Part shown: in pieces, positions 46,018-54,420 of the stretch
Numbering within the stretch: position 1 is the first letter of the stretch
Layout: each line of letters opens with the position of its first letter
Source of the DNA: G965203045 sp965203045
GTDB taxonomy: Bacteria > Pseudomonadota > Gammaproteobacteria > PS1 > Pseudothioglobaceae
Assembly (NCBI GenBank): GCA_965203045.1
Contig: OZ241850.1
Location: 1,302,001 to 1,366,000 of the forward strand
Direction: 5' to 3'
Length of the DNA: 64,000 bases
The notes under the pieces: model-generated
The model's database searches: none
Told to the model about the DNA's origin: nothing
What the model saw: the letters and a program-made list of their open reading frames with translations, nothing else
Position numbers and translations under genes: made by a program

Positions 46018-48135
46018 ATGAATTTAGACCAACTCAAGCGCACATTAAATGTGCAGCAATATCAAGCAGTCAGCCTTAAAGACGATGAAAATGCTCTTAT
46101 TTTAGCTGGTGCTGGTAGTGGTAAAACTCGTATTCTTACACAAAGAATTGCTTATTTGTGTGAGCATAAAGCAGTTCTTGGGGGCCAAATTTTAGCGGTT
46201 ACTTTTACCAATAAGGCAGCCTTTGAGATGAAGCAACGGCTACAAAAATTGCTTAGTGTGCCAATTGGGCGAATGTGGATTGGCACTTTTCACGGCTTGG
46301 CACTTAGGATGTTGCAGCATTTTTATCAACAAACCAAAGCTGAGGTTAAATTAAGTGTTATTGATAGTAGCGACCAATTACGCATTATCAAAGAGATTAT
46401 TAAAAGTACTAAATTAAATGAAAAAATATTTGTTGCAGAAAAAATTCGCCATTTTATTAATAGTCAAAAAAATGAAGGTTATCAGTGGCAGTATAGTAGC
46501 ACGAGTGATAATTTTTTTATCAAGCAAGCTAGTGAAATTTATCAGCAATACCAAGCCCACTGCAATGCCAATTATTTGCTAGATTTTGGTGAGATTCTGC
46601 TACAAAGTTATGAGTTGTTGAAAAATAATGATGAAATTAGAGATAAATACCAGCAGCAGTTTAGCCATATTTTAATTGATGAGTTTCAAGACACTAACCA
46701 CATTCAATACAAGTGGATGCAGATTTTATATAAGAGCAATACTATTTTTTGTGTTGGTGATGATGACCAGTCCATTTATGGTTGGCGTGGGGCAAAGATT
46801 GAGAATATTTACAATATACAGCAAGATTTTGCCCCAGTGCGTCTTATTCGCCTTGAACAAAACTACCGCTCAACTGGACACATTTTAGCAACAGCCAACC
46901 ATTTAATTAGTAATAATAGTAAACGTTTAGGAAAAGTATTATGGACTGAGGCTGGTGATGGCGAGTATGTTGATATTTTACAAACTATTAGTGATAAAGA
47001 AGAGGTGACTACTGTTATTGATAGGATTAGTACTTATTTGGATAATCAAGTTAAGGCAAATGAATGCGCTATTTTATACCGCACTAACGCTCAATCGCGC
47101 TTAATTGAAGAGAGTTTAATTAGTCGTGGCATTGCTTATCAAATTTATGGGGGGCTGCGTTTTTTTGACCGTGAAGAGATTAAAGATACCATATCTTATC
47201 TAAGGCTATTACTTAATGTCAATGATGATATTGCTTTTGAACGGGTAGTCAATAAACCAGCGCGCGCCATAGGCCCTCGCACTATTGCCGAGCTAAAAGA
47301 TATTGCTTGGAAAAATAATAGCAGTTTATGGCAGGCGGCAAAGTTAGCCAAGCTCAGTAGTCGCAAGCAAAGCGCTGTTGGTAATTTTATTGGCCTAATA
47401 GAGAAATTAACTGCCACCAATACTGATCAATCTTTATCAAAAACGTTTGATAATATTGTTGATACTATTGCCCTTGCTAGCTATTATGGCAGGCATAATA
47501 GTGAAATTGCTAAAAACAAACAGCAAAATCTAGCAGAATTAGTAGGCGCTGCTAGAGAATATGAACAAAGCATAGATGATAGTCTATTAAATATTAAGCA
47601 AGGTTTTATTGATAATGCTGTCCTAGATAGTGGCAATGGCAAGCTAGATAGTGTCCCAAGTGTGCAATTGATGACAATTCACGCTGCCAAAGGCTTAGAA
47701 TTTTCTTATGTATTTATTGTGGGCTTGGAGGAGGGTTTATTCCCCTCTTCACAATCTTATGAACAAGACCCGCTAGTATTAGAAGAAAGACGCTTGTGTT
47801 ATGTTGCTATGACACGGGCTATGAAAAAACTCCATCTAAGCTTTGCCCAACAGAGATTTATCTGGGGGCAACACAAGCAATTAAAACCATCAAGGTTTCT
47901 ACAAGAACTACCTAAGAAACACTTAAATATCAGCGCTTCAGCCACAATACCTACAACAAACTCCAGCACAGCAAATGGCTATAAAGCGGGTGATGAGATA
48001 ATACATGAAAAATTCGGCATTGGGACTGTCACCGACTGTCAAGGTAAAGGCGACCATTCTCGTGTTGAAGTTAATTTTAAACAATACGGTAAAAAATGGT
48101 TAATTCTGGCCTATGCTAAAATCACTAAGGTTTAG
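46018..48135 (+). CDS. uvrD: DNA helicase II (UvrD)
   Basis: 3'-5' SF1A helicase for nucleotide-excision and mismatch repair. 705 residues, near E. coli (720). Helicase motifs in order: Q-motif LNVQQYQAV, I AGAGSGKT, Ia VTFTNKAA, II LIDEFQDTN, III GDDDQSIYGWRGA, IV LEQNYRSTG, V TIHAAKGLEFSYVFIVGLEEG, VI RRLCYVAMTRA. The C-terminal Tudor-like KOW segment (GDEIIHEKFGIGTV) is characteristic of UvrD/PcrA rather than Rep. Confidence 0.96.
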   Translation: MNLDQLKRTLNVQQYQAVSLKDDENALILAGAGSGKTRILTQRIAYLCEHKAVLGGQILAVTFTNKAAFEMKQRLQKLLSVPIGRMWIGTFHGLALRMLQHFYQQTKAEVKLSVIDSSDQLRIIKEIIKSTKLNEKIFVAEKIRHFINSQKNEGYQWQYSSTSDNFFIKQASEIYQQYQAHCNANYLLDFGEILLQSYELLKNNDEIRDKYQQQFSHILIDEFQDTNHIQYKWMQILYKSNTIFCVGDDDQSIYGWRGAKIENIYNIQQDFAPVRLIRLEQNYRSTGHILATANHLISNNSKRLGKVLWTEAGDGEYVDILQTISDKEEVTTVIDRISTYLDNQVKANECAILYRTNAQSRLIEESLISRGIAYQIYGGLRFFDREEIKDTISYLRLLLNVNDDIAFERVVNKPARAIGPRTIAELKDIAWKNNSSLWQAAKLAKLSSRKQSAVGNFIGLIEKLTATNTDQSLSKTFDNIVDTIALASYYGRHNSEIAKNKQQNLAELVGAAREYEQSIDDSLLNIKQGFIDNAVLDSGNGKLDSVPSVQLMTIHAAKGLEFSYVFIVGLEEGLFPSSQSYEQDPLVLEERRLCYVAMTRAMKKLHLSFAQQRFIWGQHKQLKPSRFLQELPKKHLNISASATIPTTNSSTANGYKAGDEIIHEKFGIGTVTDCQGKGDHSRVEVNFKQYGKKWLILAYAKITKV

Positions 48136-48196
48136 TTACAAGGTTTGTTTTTTTGTTTTGGAGGTGGAGGTATTTTTGACTTTATAACTGCTAATA

Positions 48197-49300
48197 CTAA
48201 TATTGTTTTTTTAATTTAGTGTAAACCTCGCAACTTAATTGATGCTTCAAATCACAAGCTTTGCTAAAATATTCTAATGCCTTACTATAGTTTTGCCTAA
48301 CACCTTCACCTCTAATGTACATAACACCAGGATTATAACAGCCCATGATATTATTTAATCCACAAGCTTTCTCATAATATTTAAGTGCTGTAAAATAATT
48401 TTGTTTAACACCTTCGCCTTCGCCATACATAACACCAAGATTAAAACAACCTAAACCATAATCTAAGCCACAAGCCTTTTTAAAATACTCATCCGCTTTA
48501 AAATAATCTTGCTTAACACCCTTACCTCTATAATACATAATACCAAGATGACCACAACCTTCACCATTATCTAAGTCACAAGCTTTGCTGAAATATTCTA
48601 ATGCCTTATTATCACTTTGCCTAAAAACTTTACCTTGATAATATCCAACACCAAGAATGTTATAACGTTGGCCATAATCTAATCTATCTAATCTATCCTT
48701 TCGATAATACTCAAAATCTTTGCTAATATCTACAATCGCCCCAAACACCAAACCTTCATTATTATTTGATTTAACAGTCCCTTTAGCACATATTGTAAAA
48801 ATCTTATTTTTAAAACTAAAATTAGTTTTAGATAGCTCTGACATTCCAATTAAAGCTATTTCTTTTTTGCTATACTTTGGTTCAAAAGTTAATCTCCTCA
48901 ACAAGGCTAATTCACTCTGCCTTGGTTCAATAGCCACCTTAATATTATTGAAATCTATTCCTAACATTGATATTTTTTTAATTTTAATTATTTTGAATTT
49001 ACGGCTATCGCCCACTGTGCTAAATTCTTCAGTTGTATGATGGGTATAACCAATACCTTCGGCAATATTTTGGGGGATAACCGATATGTTAGCTCCTGTG
49101 TCTATTACCGCTGGGATTTTTAGGCTGCCTCTTAATCCTTCAACAGTGATAATAGTCATAATTCTGCCATCAATGATTTTTATATCCCTGCAATTCTCTG
49201 CAATAACACTAGCGCTAAATCCAAGTGCTAATACCAATAGTAACATCAATTTTTTAGTAAAAATAGTTTTGTTATGAGTGATACTTCGGTTATGGTCCAT
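48197..49300 (-). CDS. Exported retropepsin-like aspartic protease fused to Sel1 repeats
   Basis: 367 residues. A signal sequence (about 16-34, cut before ENC) is followed by a retropepsin-type domain with the DTGANISVIP active-site motif (Asp67) and the second block IALIGMSEL, as in TIGR02281-type bacterial proteases. Residues about 210-360 are four Sel1-like repeats of about 36 residues of the Helicobacter Hcp type. Each has the pattern A-YF-KAC-X7-C-G-MY-G-GV-Q, with a paired Cys that would form a disulfide in the periplasm. The combination suggests a secreted or periplasmic protease with a protein-binding tail. Target unknown. Confidence 0.8.
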   Translation of the reverse strand: MDHNRSITHNKTIFTKKLMLLLVLALGFSASVIAENCRDIKIIDGRIMTIITVEGLRGSLKIPAVIDTGANISVIPQNIAEGIGYTHHTTEEFSTVGDSRKFKIIKIKKISMLGIDFNNIKVAIEPRQSELALLRRLTFEPKYSKKEIALIGMSELSKTNFSFKNKIFTICAKGTVKSNNNEGLVFGAIVDISKDFEYYRKDRLDRLDYGQRYNILGVGYYQGKVFRQSDNKALEYFSKACDLDNGEGCGHLGIMYYRGKGVKQDYFKADEYFKKACGLDYGLGCFNLGVMYGEGEGVKQNYFTALKYYEKACGLNNIMGCYNPGVMYIRGEGVRQNYSKALEYFSKACDLKHQLSCEVYTKLKKQY

Positions 49301-49415
49301 AATGGTTATTCTTAAAAGAAAGCAAGATGATTATAACAGTAAAAGTAGCGGCTTATGGTTGTTTTAAAAACAACTATTAACTTTGATAATTAAAACTGCT
49401 ATCTGTTTTTTAATA

Positions 49416-49492
49416 TGGGGCGAGAAACGGGATTTGAACCCGCGACAACCGGAATCACAATCCGGGGCTCTACCAACTGAGCTATTCTCGCC
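49416..49492 (-). tRNA. tRNA-His (GTG)
   Basis: 77-nt minus-strand cloverleaf including the genome-encoded G at position -1 paired with C73, the His identity element. Anticodon loop TTGTGAT (GTG), T-arm CGGGTTCAAATCCCG, encoded CCA. First of a His-Arg pair, 13 bp from tRNA-Arg. Confidence 0.96.
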
Positions 49493-49505
49493 ATGATTAA
49501 ACTTC

Positions 49506-49582
<77 letters not shown>

Positions 49583-49655
49583 AAAGGGTGATTATTATCC
49601 AACAACATTTACAAAAAAGCAACTATTAAGGCGGATAACAAGTTAGAGTGCTAGG

Positions 49656-49758
49656 CAATACAAAGCTTTAGTCACCCTTTATTTGTTATTGTTTTTAGGA
49701 AAGCTAATTTCCCCTCATTATTTTTAAATTGAGTTTTTAGTTAGCAGGCTTTGTATTG
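49656..49758. repeat. 11-bp inverted repeat between tRNA-Arg and the FRG-TPR gene
   Basis: CAATACAAAGC at 49656-49666 and its exact complement GCTTTGTATTG at 49748-49758, 81 bp apart, lie around the 3' end region of the FRG-TPR gene. Could be a recombination scar or chance; no transposase is nearby. Confidence 0.35.
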
Positions 49759-49760
49759 TC

Positions 49761-51386
49761 TTATTTGCCTTCTAATTTTTTTAAGCGCTCTTTTGTGTGT
49801 TGAGCTAGATTGTTTTTGCCTTGTTGTTCAGACAATTTTATTGCAATTTTGTAGTCTTTTTTAGCGCCTGTTTTATCTCCTATAGCAGATTTTGCATTGC
49901 CTCGGTTGCAGTATGCTTCAGCATATTCAGGGTCCGTATCTAATGCTTTATCATAATCTTTTAATGCTTGCTGATATTGCCCCATAACAGATTTTACATT
50001 ACCTCGGTTGTTGTATGCTTCTGTATATTCGGCATTTATTTCTAATGCCTTATTATAATCTTCTAGTGCTTGCTGATATTGCCCTATATTATATTTTGCA
50101 ACACCTCGGCCGTTGTATGCTTCGGCATCTCTGGGATTTATCACTAATGCCTTATTGTAATCTTCTATTGCTTGCTGATATTGTCCTATAGCAGCTTTTG
50201 CAAGGCCTCGGTTGGTGTATGCTACGGCGTCTCTAGGATCTATCTCTAATGCCTTATCATAATCTTCTATTGCTTGTTGATATTTTCCCATAGCAGATTC
50301 TGTATTACCTTGTTCGTTGTATGTTTCAGCAAGTTTGAATTTTGCGTTGCCTCGGTTGTTGTATATTCCACCAAGTTTGGGATCTATCTCTAATGCCTTA
50401 TCATGATCTTCTATTGCTTGTTGATGTTGTCCTATAGCAGATTTTGCAAGGCCTCGGTTGGTGTATGCTCCGGCATCTCTGGGATTTATCTCTAATGCCT
50501 TATCATAATCTTCTATTGCTTGCTGATATTGTCCTATAGCAGCTTTTGCAAGGCCTCGGTTGTTGTATGCTTCGGCAAGTTTGGGATTTATTTTGATTGC
50601 TTTGTTATAAAACTCAATTGCTTGTCTGTTATCACCTTGTTCTTGAGCTGAGAGCCCTCGATAAAATTCTGCGTTGGCGCTTTTGTAATTTTCCTCATTG
50701 TCAATAAAGCCTATTAAGTCATTGTAAATAGTATCTACAGTTATATTGTGAACCTTCCTTAAAAAATCCAATATTAAGGATTTGTGTTTCTTTTTTATGG
50801 TATGAGTTTTATACTTTAATTTTGCCTTGTCAATATAACCTCTGGGCGCATACACAAATACACTGCTCTGGAATGCCACGCGCATTTTGCTAATTTGTGC
50901 GATAGCAGGCTTGATAATACTTATTGTTAAATCGTTTTCTTTGTAGTCAATAGTTCTTTTGGTTTTAGTATTAGCGAGATTGAATAATATCACCTCGCCA
51001 TCTTCGCTAAATTTACCACCGCAAGCAAAGAATAGGGCAATATATAGGTTATAACTGAAATCAATTAATGTTGTTTTGCCACCATAATGCTGTAATTCAG
51101 TCAATATCTCTATATTTCTGGCGTTGTCTGGAAAGAGCCTCTTGGCTTTATTCACAATTTCTTTTTCTATATTGATAGGGTGAAAATGCTCGTTGAACGG
51201 GCTTTCTTGGCTATTATCTTTGCTTTTGGCGTATTCTCGATAAAGTGATGAACTGATGCCATATTCTGTATTACTATATATTGATGTTGTCCCTCTAAAT
51301 ATATAGTTGCCATCCTTGCATTTATTTAGCAATTCATCAATGATTTTTTTAGCGTCGTCTTGCGGTTTATTATCTTTTTGGCTCAT
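49761..51386 (-). CDS. FRG-domain protein with TPR repeats
   Basis: 541 residues, no signal peptide, so cytoplasmic. Residues about 25-185 form an FRG domain: NYIFRGTTS (about 27-35), the SSSLYREY segment and the LQHYGGKTTLIDFSYN/ALFFACGG block (about 97-123), all family hallmarks. Residues about 235-520 hold eight near-canonical TPRs (AYNNRGLAKAAIGQYQQAI type) plus a 14-residue partial repeat. FRG domains are of uncertain biochemical function and often occur in accessory genes. The gene lies alone between tRNA-Arg and tRNA-Pro, which suggests an accessory insertion. The TPR part looks recently expanded. Confidence 0.85.
   Translation of the reverse strand: MSQKDNKPQDDAKKIIDELLNKCKDGNYIFRGTTSIYSNTEYGISSSLYREYAKSKDNSQESPFNEHFHPINIEKEIVNKAKRLFPDNARNIEILTELQHYGGKTTLIDFSYNLYIALFFACGGKFSEDGEVILFNLANTKTKRTIDYKENDLTISIIKPAIAQISKMRVAFQSSVFVYAPRGYIDKAKLKYKTHTIKKKHKSLILDFLRKVHNITVDTIYNDLIGFIDNEENYKSANAEFYRGLSAQEQGDNRQAIEFYNKAIKINPKLAEAYNNRGLAKAAIGQYQQAIEDYDKALEINPRDAGAYTNRGLAKSAIGQHQQAIEDHDKALEIDPKLGGIYNNRGNAKFKLAETYNEQGNTESAMGKYQQAIEDYDKALEIDPRDAVAYTNRGLAKAAIGQYQQAIEDYNKALVINPRDAEAYNGRGVAKYNIGQYQQALEDYNKALEINAEYTEAYNNRGNVKSVMGQYQQALKDYDKALDTDPEYAEAYCNRGNAKSAIGDKTGAKKDYKIAIKLSEQQGKNNLAQHTKERLKKLEGK
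49900..50630 (-). repeat. Tandem ~102-bp DNA repeats encoding the TPR array
   Basis: The TPR-coding DNA repeats with a 102-bp period. The segment CTAATGCCTTAT-ATAATCTTCT recurs at about 50043, 50145, 50247, 50391 and 50493. The single 144-bp step equals one unit plus 42 bp and marks a partial repeat. High nucleotide similarity between units suggests recent unequal recombination or slippage. Confidence 0.8.
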
Positions 51387-51493
51387 TGCAGATTTATCTT
51401 TATTGGTTGAGGTTTAATTTTCTTAAGTTGTAATAAGAGAAGAAATGAGTTTAACGTAATAATTATAAAATTTTTGTTATTCGTTTAACCATT

Positions 51494-51570
51494 TGGTCGG
51501 AGTGGAGGGATTTGAACCCCCGACCCTCTGGTCCCAAACCAGATACGCTACCAGACTGCGCTACACTCCG
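51494..51570 (-). tRNA. tRNA-Pro (TGG)
   Basis: 77-nt minus-strand cloverleaf, 5' CGGAGTGTAGCGCAGTCTGG, anticodon loop TTTGGGA (TGG), T-arm GGGGGTTCAAATCCCTC, encoded CCA. It sits between dnaQ (39 bp) and the FRG-TPR gene. Confidence 0.96.
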
Positions 51571-51609
51571 CAATAAAGGGCAAGATGATACTTAAAATGG
51601 CTGTTATAG

Positions 51610-52308
51610 TCAAGCATTTTCACTTAGGAATGCCCTATATTGCTTGTCTAATTGTTGTTCTTTTTGGTTAGCAAAAATTACCACTGGTTTGGTGGTGTTA
51701 TCGGTGGGACTAGTGGTGATGTTATTAGCTGTTGGTATGGTTTGTTGTTGGTCAAAGTTAGTGAAAATTTCTTTTTGTCCACCAGTCATCGCTAGATATA
51801 CTTGGGCTAGAATCTGGGCATCTACTAGGGCGCCATGGACAGCGCGTTTGCTTAGATCAATATTGTATCTCCTTGCCAGAGCGTCTAGATTATTTTGACC
51901 TCTGGGGTGGATGGATTTTGATAGTTCTATACTGTCTATGATTTCACAAATTGTCTCAACACGGGTTTTTATGCCGACTAAGTCAAATTCGTTGTTGATA
52001 AAGCCAACATCAAAAGCGGCTTGGTGGATAATTAAAGTAGCACCGCTAATATAGTCAAAAAATTGCTTAGCAATAGTATTAAATAGTGGTTTGTCTTGTA
52101 AAAAATCATCACTAATGCCGTGGATACGAATGGAGTTACCAACGTTGCGTTGGGGGTGAATGTAGCTATGATACTCATCTCCGCTAATGCGGCGGTTAAT
52201 AATCTCTACTGCGCCGATTTCAATAATACGATGTCCTTCACTACTAGATAGGCCAGTAGTTTCTGTATCTAGTGCAATTAAGCGGTTATTTGATATTGTA
52301 TCTACCAT
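51610..52308 (-). CDS. dnaQ: DNA polymerase III epsilon subunit (proofreading exonuclease)
   Basis: 3'-5' exonuclease of the replicative polymerase. 232 residues, near E. coli (243). DEDDh motifs: Exo I ALDTETTGLS (about 13-22), Exo II with HGISDDF and IIHQAAFDVGFI, Exo III with the RAVHGALVDAQILA His-Asp block. The C-terminal Gln- and Thr-rich tail is the alpha-subunit-binding segment. Divergent from rpoZ; tRNA-Pro downstream. Confidence 0.95.
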   Translation of the reverse strand: MVDTISNNRLIALDTETTGLSSSEGHRIIEIGAVEIINRRISGDEYHSYIHPQRNVGNSIRIHGISDDFLQDKPLFNTIAKQFFDYISGATLIIHQAAFDVGFINNEFDLVGIKTRVETICEIIDSIELSKSIHPRGQNNLDALARRYNIDLSKRAVHGALVDAQILAQVYLAMTGGQKEIFTNFDQQQTIPTANNITTSPTDNTTKPVVIFANQKEQQLDKQYRAFLSENA

Positions 52309-52321
52309 TTGAGTTTAAATA

Positions 52322-52346
52322 TGATAAAATCGCTTCTATTTTATCA
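52322..52346. promoter_or_regulatory. Dyad in the dnaQ-rpoZ divergent promoter region
   Basis: TGATAAAAT and ATTTTATCA form a perfect 9-bp inverted repeat around CGCTTCT, filling most of the 49-bp gap between the divergent starts and ending 12 bp before rpoZ. It could be an operator or the 5'-UTR hairpin of either gene. Confidence 0.4.
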
Positions 52347-52357
52347 CGAAAAACATT

Positions 52358-52681
52358 ATGGCTAGGGTAACAGTAGAAGATTGTTTAGATAAGATTGATA
52401 ATCGTTTTGAATTGGTTTTAACCGCGGCAAAAAGAGCGCATCAGCTAAATAATGGTACTCATAAAACCACACTTGATGCAGCTGGTGATAAAAATTCAAT
52501 TATCGCTTTGAAAGAGATTGCCAAAGGCTTAATTGATAAGAGTATTTTAACCGAGCTCTACGATGACTATATCCCCAAAGGTGGCGTGAGTATGGAAGAG
52601 GTCCAAGCTGAATTATCAGAAACAATCCTAGAAGAAAAAGAAGCGCGAGAAGCTGGCATTGTTGAGACGGATGAAAATTAA
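52358..52681 (+). CDS. rpoZ: RNA polymerase omega subunit
   Basis: Small RNAP subunit that helps beta' folding and ppGpp binding. 107 residues (E. coli 91). The start MARVTVEDCLDKIDNRFELVL and the NKN-type ALKEIAKGLI block are the family signature; the C-terminal tail is acidic. The usual neighbours gmk and spoT are absent. Its stop abuts the 3' end of glcF on the other strand. Confidence 0.95.
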   Translation: MARVTVEDCLDKIDNRFELVLTAAKRAHQLNNGTHKTTLDAAGDKNSIIALKEIAKGLIDKSILTELYDDYIPKGGVSMEEVQAELSETILEEKEAREAGIVETDEN

Positions 52682-53848
52682 TTAATTCGCTAATAATTCA
52701 ATCCAGTGTTTAACTGGTGTTTTAGTGCCTTTTTGCAGGTGTAATAAGCAGCCAATATTTGCTGTTACAATTATATCTGTTTGATCTTTTTCTAAATTAG
52801 TTAGTTTGTTTGTCCTTAGTTTTTTAGCTAAATCAGATTGTAAAATGGAATAAGTGCCAGCAGAACCACAACAGATGTGGTCATCTGCAGGTCGGGCTAC
52901 ATTGAAGCCAAATTTGATAAGCACTTCAAAAACAATATCTGCTAATTGCTGTCCATGGTATAAAGTGCAAGGTGTGTGCAAGCTTAAAACTTTAGTTTTA
53001 GGCTTTAATTGCCTAAGGGCTTCATCGGATTGCTTGGATAAAAACTCAGCAATATCGTAAGTATTCTCGCTAATATATTTGGCTTTTTGATAATAGCCGT
53101 GATTTTGGTGGAATAAATGCTGATAATCCTTAACCATCACTCCACAACCACTGGCGGTAGAGATAATATTACTAACACCGCTATCTAGCAGGCTAGACCA
53201 ATTATCTAAATTGTGCTTAATCTTGTTAAGCGCGGTTTTGTGCGCTGCTAAATGTTCATCAAGCGCGCCGCAACATTGCCCATTATTACTAGTTATAACC
53301 TCAAAACCCAGACGTGTTAGCACCTGTTTGGCAGCGGCGTTGATATTTGGAGCTAAACTTGGTTGAACGCAGCCTGATAGTAGTAGCACTTTAGCTTTTT
53401 TAGCTTTTGCTATTTGGGCGGTTTTGGCAGTTTTAGGTGAGTGTTTAGCAACAGTGGCAGCTAGTTTTATTAGCATTGGTGTTGTTAATGCTTTGCGTAG
53501 TATAAAGCGTCTAAGGCGGCTAAATATTGGTCGTTGTTTTTCTAGTAATTCGCGTCCAATGCCTAATAATTGGCCGTATTGGACTCCTGAGGGACAAGTA
53601 GTTTCACAAGCCCTACAAGTTAGGCATCTATCTAGGTGATATAGACTTGTTTTACTCACCCGATGGTTTTCTAGGGCAGATTTTATTAGGTAGATGCGTC
53701 CTCGTGGCGAGTCTAATTCGTTACCTAATAATTGATAGGTAGGACAAGTTGGTAGGCAAAAACCGCAATGGACACAGCTACGCAAAATTTTATCAGCTTT
53801 TTGCCCATTTACTGTTGCTAATAAATCGCTGGATAATTTAGTTTGCAT
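52682..53848 (-). CDS. glcF: Glycolate dehydrogenase iron-sulfur subunit GlcF
   Basis: Electron-transfer subunit of the GlcDEF complex, which oxidises glycolate to glyoxylate and passes electrons to the quinone pool. 388 residues. Two [4Fe-4S] ferredoxin-like clusters, CVHCGFCLPTCPTY (about 25-38) and CLTCRACETTCPSG (about 75-88), are followed by two CCG domains (LSGCVQPS/GQCCGAL and HTPCTLYHG/HICCGSAG). Complete and normal in length. It starts one base into the end of glcE. Confidence 0.95.
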   Translation of the reverse strand: MQTKLSSDLLATVNGQKADKILRSCVHCGFCLPTCPTYQLLGNELDSPRGRIYLIKSALENHRVSKTSLYHLDRCLTCRACETTCPSGVQYGQLLGIGRELLEKQRPIFSRLRRFILRKALTTPMLIKLAATVAKHSPKTAKTAQIAKAKKAKVLLLSGCVQPSLAPNINAAAKQVLTRLGFEVITSNNGQCCGALDEHLAAHKTALNKIKHNLDNWSSLLDSGVSNIISTASGCGVMVKDYQHLFHQNHGYYQKAKYISENTYDIAEFLSKQSDEALRQLKPKTKVLSLHTPCTLYHGQQLADIVFEVLIKFGFNVARPADDHICCGSAGTYSILQSDLAKKLRTNKLTNLEKDQTDIIVTANIGCLLHLQKGTKTPVKHWIELLAN

Positions 53849-54420
53849 TAAATAAATATATTATAAGGGTCAAATACTTGTTTTAAGCCTTGTTCAATTT
53901 TTTTATGTGGCTTAGTTGTTAATTTTGAATTATCTAATTTTGCGCGGTCAGGGCTTATGAATTTTATATAAGAAGATGGTAATATTTTAAAGCTAACTTC
54001 ACTAATAACAGCTAATTTGCCAGCGCTACCAACCAAAAGACGAGACACATCATAACCGGCAACATTTTTCATTACTTGACCTCCAAAGTTAAGTATATTA
54101 CCCCTACCATCAATGATTTTAACCCCTAAAACAAAATCTCTTAATAAACCGCCACCAGTGGCATAAGCACCGCCAATGGTGCTATTGCCAGCGCTGGTAT
54201 TAAAGCCAAGAGCTTGGTTATTTTGTGCTAGTATGTTTATTAAGTCTTTAATCTTAGTGCCTGCCTTAATAGTTATTACTAACTCTTCTGGGTGATAGTT
54301 GACAATGCCGCTATGGGCTGATAAATCAATGATATTACTGCTGTTAGTGGTATTGTTGGCACGAATTGTTAGTTGAGTTTTGGCGCTAATTGCTTGGGTA
54401 ATTTGCTCACTAATTAGCAT
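53848..54420 (-). CDS. glcE: Internally deleted glycolate dehydrogenase subunit GlcE
   Basis: FAD-binding subunit of glycolate dehydrogenase, but only 190 residues where GlcE is normally about 350. The N-terminal FAD domain is well kept: HSGIVNYHPEELVITIKAGT (about 36-55), TIGGAYATGGGLLRDFVLG (about 81-99) and GGQVMKNVAGYDVSRLLVGS (about 116-135). After VISEVSFKILPSS the central ~150 residues are missing, and the frame goes through a short linker to QGLKQVFDPYNIFI, the normal C-terminal end. The frame is open and the overlaps with glcD and glcF are intact. Either a reduced functional subunit or an early pseudogene. Confidence 0.88.
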   Translation of the reverse strand: MLISEQITQAISAKTQLTIRANNTTNSSNIIDLSAHSGIVNYHPEELVITIKAGTKIKDLINILAQNNQALGFNTSAGNSTIGGAYATGGGLLRDFVLGVKIIDGRGNILNFGGQVMKNVAGYDVSRLLVGSAGKLAVISEVSFKILPSSYIKFISPDRAKLDNSKLTTKPHKKIEQGLKQVFDPYNIFI

